DNA of 64,000 nucleotides from a virus. This document shows, piece by piece, positions 61,295 through 64,000 of the stretch; positions within the stretch are counted from its first letter, which is position 1; every line of letters begins with the position of its first letter. The notes under the pieces are model-generated. The model did not search any database. It was given only the letters and a program-made list of their open reading frames with translations, and had not been told where the DNA came from. The stretch is taken from positions 1-64,000 of the IMG/VR virus record IMGVR_UViG_3300031857_000146; one strand, 5' to 3'. Position numbers and translations under genes: made by a program.

Positions 61295-61528
61295 ATGGAA
61301 CTAGAAAAACCAAGAATTAATTTACGAGAAATGGATTTCATCGTTTGTGACAAATGTGGTCATAACGAGTTTAAAGAAGTCACTTACCTAAAACGTGTAC
61401 CAAAGTTACTAACTGGCTCACCTGATGATACCGTTGTACCATTTCCAACATACGCTTGTTTAGCTTGTGGTAATGTAAATGAAGAGTTAAACCCATTTCA
61501 TATTGAATCTCCGAAATTAGAACTATGA
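61295..61528 (+). CDS. Small zinc-ribbon protein
   Basis: 77 residues with IVCDKCGHNEF and YACLACGNVNEE, two CxxC pairs about 38 residues apart, forming a zinc ribbon. No further domain. Similar small zinc-ribbon proteins are frequent near T4-type gp47 genes in environmental phages; a role in transcription or DNA transactions is possible but not shown. Ends in a 4-base ATGA overlap with the gp47-like gene. Confidence 0.65.
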   Translation: MELEKPRINLREMDFIVCDKCGHNEFKEVTYLKRVPKLLTGSPDDTVVPFPTYACLACGNVNEELNPFHIESPKLEL

Positions 61529-62304
61529 TAAAAAAATTAGTTCATTTTTCTGATTTACACATTAGGTTGTTCAAAGACCACCAATTGTATAAGTCAATTT
61601 TAGAAGAGGCGTTTAAACAATGGAAAGATATTGCTCCTGATAGAATTGTATTCACTGGTGACTTGGTTCATAGTAAGAACCAAATGACACCTGAACTTGT
61701 TGAGTTCATCGCGTGGGTATTGACCGAGTGTTCAAAGATTGCTAAAACAATCTTAATACCTGGTAACCACGACTTCCTTGAAAACAATATGGAACGATTG
61801 GACGCTCTAACACCTGTGGTTGATTCACTTAAAAATGATATGGTGGTTTACTACAAGAACAGAGGTGTGTATCAGGATGATAACATTGATTGGTGTGTGT
61901 ATTCACTTATGGACCATAACATCCCACCTACAATTGAAAAAACTGATAGAGTTAAGATTGGATTATTTCACGGGCCAGTTCAGGGACTTACAACCAACTT
62001 AGGATTTAAGTTTGAGGATGGGTTTGAAACATCAAAGTTTGATGGATGTGACTTGGTATTATGTGGTGATATTCACAAGAGACAAATCTTTGATATACCT
62101 GGTGGTAAGAAGGCTTATATGATTGGTTCAACCATTGGACAGAACTATGGTGAAACGGTAACCAAACACGGATATGGAATTTACGATGTTGAAAAGGATG
62201 AATACACGACAGTTGATTTATTCAACCCAAAACCTTTCATATCATTTAGAATAAACTCATACGAAGATATTGAAAATGGAACAGAAAAATTCGTTAACTA
62301 TTGA
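61525..62304 (+). CDS. 47: Recombination endonuclease subunit, gp47/Mre11-like
   Basis: 259 residues. All metallophosphoesterase motifs of the Mre11/SbcD family are present: HFSDLHI (D10, H12), FTGDLVHS (D46), IPGNHDF (N81, H82), LFHGPVQG and LCGDIHKRQ. It pairs with gp46 to resect DNA ends for recombination-dependent replication. T4 gp47 has 339 residues, so this protein lacks most of the C-terminal part that binds the gp46 coiled-coil base. The next gene starts 29 bases before this one ends. Confidence 0.9.
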   Translation: MIKKLVHFSDLHIRLFKDHQLYKSILEEAFKQWKDIAPDRIVFTGDLVHSKNQMTPELVEFIAWVLTECSKIAKTILIPGNHDFLENNMERLDALTPVVDSLKNDMVVYYKNRGVYQDDNIDWCVYSLMDHNIPPTIEKTDRVKIGLFHGPVQGLTTNLGFKFEDGFETSKFDGCDLVLCGDIHKRQIFDIPGGKKAYMIGSTIGQNYGETVTKHGYGIYDVEKDEYTTVDLFNPKPFISFRINSYEDIENGTEKFVNY

Positions 62305-62728
62305 GTTATCTAAACAGGATGTTGAGGATTTTAACTCGTTCTGTAAGATTAATGAAATAACCGACCCTAATGGTTTTGTTAAATTATGTTTCCGTAAAGG
62401 ATACTATATTGAAAAATATGGATTACTTAACCAAGGGAACTTACCTGATGTAATTGACAGAGAATTTGAAAAGGAAGTTGTTGTTGAGGATAACTCAAAG
62501 ATTGAAGAACTACAAAATGAAATTTACATTCTTAAAGGTAAATTGGAAGATAAAAAGGAAGTAGAATGTGGTAAACTACAGGAAACCCTTTTTGAACTAA
62601 ACAGACAATTAAGTGATAAAAATAACACAATAAAAGAATTAACAAGAAAGGTGAATGAGCTTGAAGATATGACAAAAACTTCTTATGCTTTCTACCTGAA
62701 GAATTCAAACTTAACAAATAGAATATGA
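62276..62728 (+). CDS. Coiled-coil protein of the recombination block
   Basis: 150 residues from ATG 62276; an in-frame TTG at 62270 is less likely. A folded N-terminal part (SLTIELSKQDVEDFNSFCKI, then GFVKLCFRKGYYIEKYGLL) is followed from about residue 78 by a heptad-type coiled coil (NSKIEELQNEIYILKGKLED and KNNTIKELTRKVNELEDM). The N-terminal part has the look of a small DNA- or protein-binding helix-turn unit, but I cannot name it. It lies between the gp47- and gp46-like genes, so it could be an accessory of that nuclease. Ends in a 4-base ATGA overlap with the next gene. Confidence 0.55.
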   Translation: MEQKNSLTIELSKQDVEDFNSFCKINEITDPNGFVKLCFRKGYYIEKYGLLNQGNLPDVIDREFEKEVVVEDNSKIEELQNEIYILKGKLEDKKEVECGKLQETLFELNRQLSDKNNTIKELTRKVNELEDMTKTSYAFYLKNSNLTNRI

Positions 62729-63075
62729 CACAGTTAGTATTATTTATGATTTTAGCCTACGGGTTTTCAACAATTATGGTTTATGGAACCATCTTTAAAG
62801 GAATGAGAGATTTTATCAAAGCTTATGGAAACTCCGATTTAATTTTTTCAGACACATTCAATTTTATTTCAGGTATTTTATCCTGTATGATGTGTTGTTC
62901 CACTTGGGTAGGATTTTTCGTGGGAGCAGTTTTATTCTCACCTACATATCAATTTTTCGGAACAAGTCCATACATTTCATGGTTCTTTGACGGATTATTC
63001 GCGTCAGGTGCGGTATGGGCAATCAACGCTTTCATCGAATGGTTTGAAGTAAACCGACCAGCTAAAATAGATTAA
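62725..63075 (+). CDS. Small membrane protein, DUF1360-like
   Basis: 116 residues with about three hydrophobic segments (LVLFMILAYGFSTIMVYG at the start, CCSTWVGFFVGAVLF near 57-71, and a third near 82-104). The cysteine-rich turn SCMMCCSTWVGFF resembles the DUF1360 family, in which a CxxC...W motif starts the second helix. Function unknown; small membrane proteins of this kind are common in T4-like genomes. Its place within the recombination block has no obvious functional meaning. Confidence 0.6.
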   Translation: MTQLVLFMILAYGFSTIMVYGTIFKGMRDFIKAYGNSDLIFSDTFNFISGILSCMMCCSTWVGFFVGAVLFSPTYQFFGTSPYISWFFDGLFASGAVWAINAFIEWFEVNRPAKID

Positions 63076-63095
63076 TTTAAAAACCAAATAAATAT

Positions 63096-63278
63096 ATGCC
63101 AAAGTCAAGATTAAGACCAAACCACAAGCAGAAGGTTGCTGCGTGGAAATTAAGAAACATCCATGCTGAAAGACGCTATCAAAGAACAATGTCAGAATTG
63201 TTTGAAAAAATGAGACAAGCGGCTTCTGAAAAAACAGAAGGTGAAGAAACAAATGGACCTGTTCAGCCCGCAAATTAA
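63096..63278 (+). CDS. Small basic hypothetical protein
   Basis: 60 residues: MPKSRLRPNHKQKVAAWKLR, then a helical segment and an acidic tail. Strongly basic first half with many Arg and Lys, so nucleic-acid binding is possible. The gp46-like reading frame begins at or before its end. Confidence 0.5.
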   Translation: MPKSRLRPNHKQKVAAWKLRNIHAERRYQRTMSELFEKMRQAASEKTEGEETNGPVQPAN

Positions 63279-64000
63279 TTTCACAAAAGTTAGAATGATA
63301 AAAGATTTAGATTTTTCAAAACTTGAGAATCCTTACGTACAAGTAGTATGGGAAGACACACCAGAGAATTTTACACAAGAAAAGTTAAAAAGTGTGAAAG
63401 CATACTTTCAAAAAAAGTATTCAACTACAAGCGTAAATGTTATTACCAAGTTAAAGAAAACAGAAGAGGTACAAGACAATGTTGATGTAACTATCAACAT
63501 TATGGACGAGAACTATCAACACGATTTGATTAAGTCCATCCTTCAATCTAAATCTCAAGAAAACCTTTACGAAGATATACTGAAGATTGACTCGGCGGTA
63601 AACAATAAGATGATTGCCGAACAAGATGAGATTGCTTCATTTAAAAAGTGGTATATCAAGAAGATTGAGTTTTCTAACTTTCTATCTTATGGTGAAAACC
63701 AACATATAAACTTCGAAAAGTTGGGTGGGATTACTGTGATTGAATCAGACCCACCTAACTTTGGAGGTAAAACTGTGTTGTCTGTGGATTTGTTAATGTT
63801 CTTGTTTTTCAATACAACAACAAAAACAAACAAAGCTGAAGAAATATTCAACAGATATTCTGACAAAGATAAAGTATCTGTTCGAGGTGAAATTGTGATT
63901 GATGGTGAAGATTATATTATTGTTCGTGAACTTGAACGTAAGAAATCTAAGTCAGGTGAATGGAATGTTAAAACAGAATTAGATTTTTTTAAGAAGTTTC
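63253..64000 (+). CDS. 46: Recombination endonuclease subunit, gp46/Rad50-like, N-terminal part
   Basis: Open to the right edge, 249 residues visible from ATG 63253 (26-base overlap with the previous gene); ATG 63295 in frame avoids the overlap and may be the real start. The SbcC/Rad50 ATPase head begins near residue 140: IKKIEFSNFLSYGENQHINF, then a P-loop DPPNFGGKTVLSVDLL (GGKT at 171-174) in which the first Gly of the usual GxxxxGK motif is replaced. About 135 residues precede this (YVQVVWEDTPENFTQEKLKS onward); T4 gp46 and SbcC have almost nothing before the ATPase head. It acts with gp47 in end resection. Confidence 0.85.
   Translation, partial: MDLFSPQINFTKVRMIKDLDFSKLENPYVQVVWEDTPENFTQEKLKSVKAYFQKKYSTTSVNVITKLKKTEEVQDNVDVTINIMDENYQHDLIKSILQSKSQENLYEDILKIDSAVNNKMIAEQDEIASFKKWYIKKIEFSNFLSYGENQHINFEKLGGITVIESDPPNFGGKTVLSVDLLMFLFFNTTTKTNKAEEIFNRYSDKDKVSVRGEIVIDGEDYIIVRELERKKSKSGEWNVKTELDFFKKF

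Overview
This window is about 64 kb of one AT-rich, densely packed phage genome. It fits a large T4-like contractile-tailed phage of a Bacteroidota host, probably a flavobacterium. The T4 affinity comes from a gp25-like and a gp6-like baseplate wedge gene in the T4 order, a T4-type primase, gp47/gp46-type recombination nuclease subunits, and nearly continuous single-strand gene order with start/stop overlaps. The Bacteroidota assignment is inferred from SprB-type repeats (a domain of flavobacterial gliding adhesins), PKD, LamG and YVTN adhesin domains, and A-rich leaders that mostly lack a clear Shine-Dalgarno sequence.

Layout. 1-1756: the C-terminal end of ribonucleotide reductase large subunit, a terminator, a flavodoxin-fold reductase and a small ORF that seems to need a -1 frameshift. 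1783-17272: baseplate and tail genes (gp25, gp6, a 1859-residue protein with an internal membrane-like segment, and several unrecognised large structural proteins). 17272-27235: a first block of adhesin and fibre genes with SprB repeats, Pro/Thr linkers, LamG, discoidin-like and collagen-like domains. 27289-32308: a tight operon of five glycosyltransferase genes carrying six catalytic domains. 32338-47999: a second fibre block with two giant proteins (1998 and 2636 residues), each holding about 1450-1530 residues of nearly proline-free Gly-Ser-Ser/Thr triplets. 48036-51347: small tip proteins and three tandem glycine-rich, gp38-like adhesins. 51357-55853: an adhesin cassette and a tail-collar-like protein. 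55910-56503: a RuvC-like resolvase. 59235-56550: the only minus-strand block, a second copy of the adhesin cassette ending in a YVTN beta-propeller. 59310-64000: replication and recombination genes (primase, PD-(D/E)XK nuclease, gp47, gp46) with small proteins between them.

How the parts may work together. The adhesin genes are built from a small set of swapped modules joined by Pro/Thr linkers or Gly-Ser-Ser/Thr tracts. A polypeptide GlcNAc-transferase of the GT60 type sits in the middle of the fibre genes, so the main hypothesis is that the phage glycosylates its own Ser/Thr-rich fibres. A TATTTAT motif lies just upstream of most late-gene transcription-unit starts and of the minus-strand cassette, and may be the late promoter. 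There is no gene-free stretch longer than 150 bases. I did not recognise any tRNA, CRISPR array, insertion sequence or reverse transcriptase.
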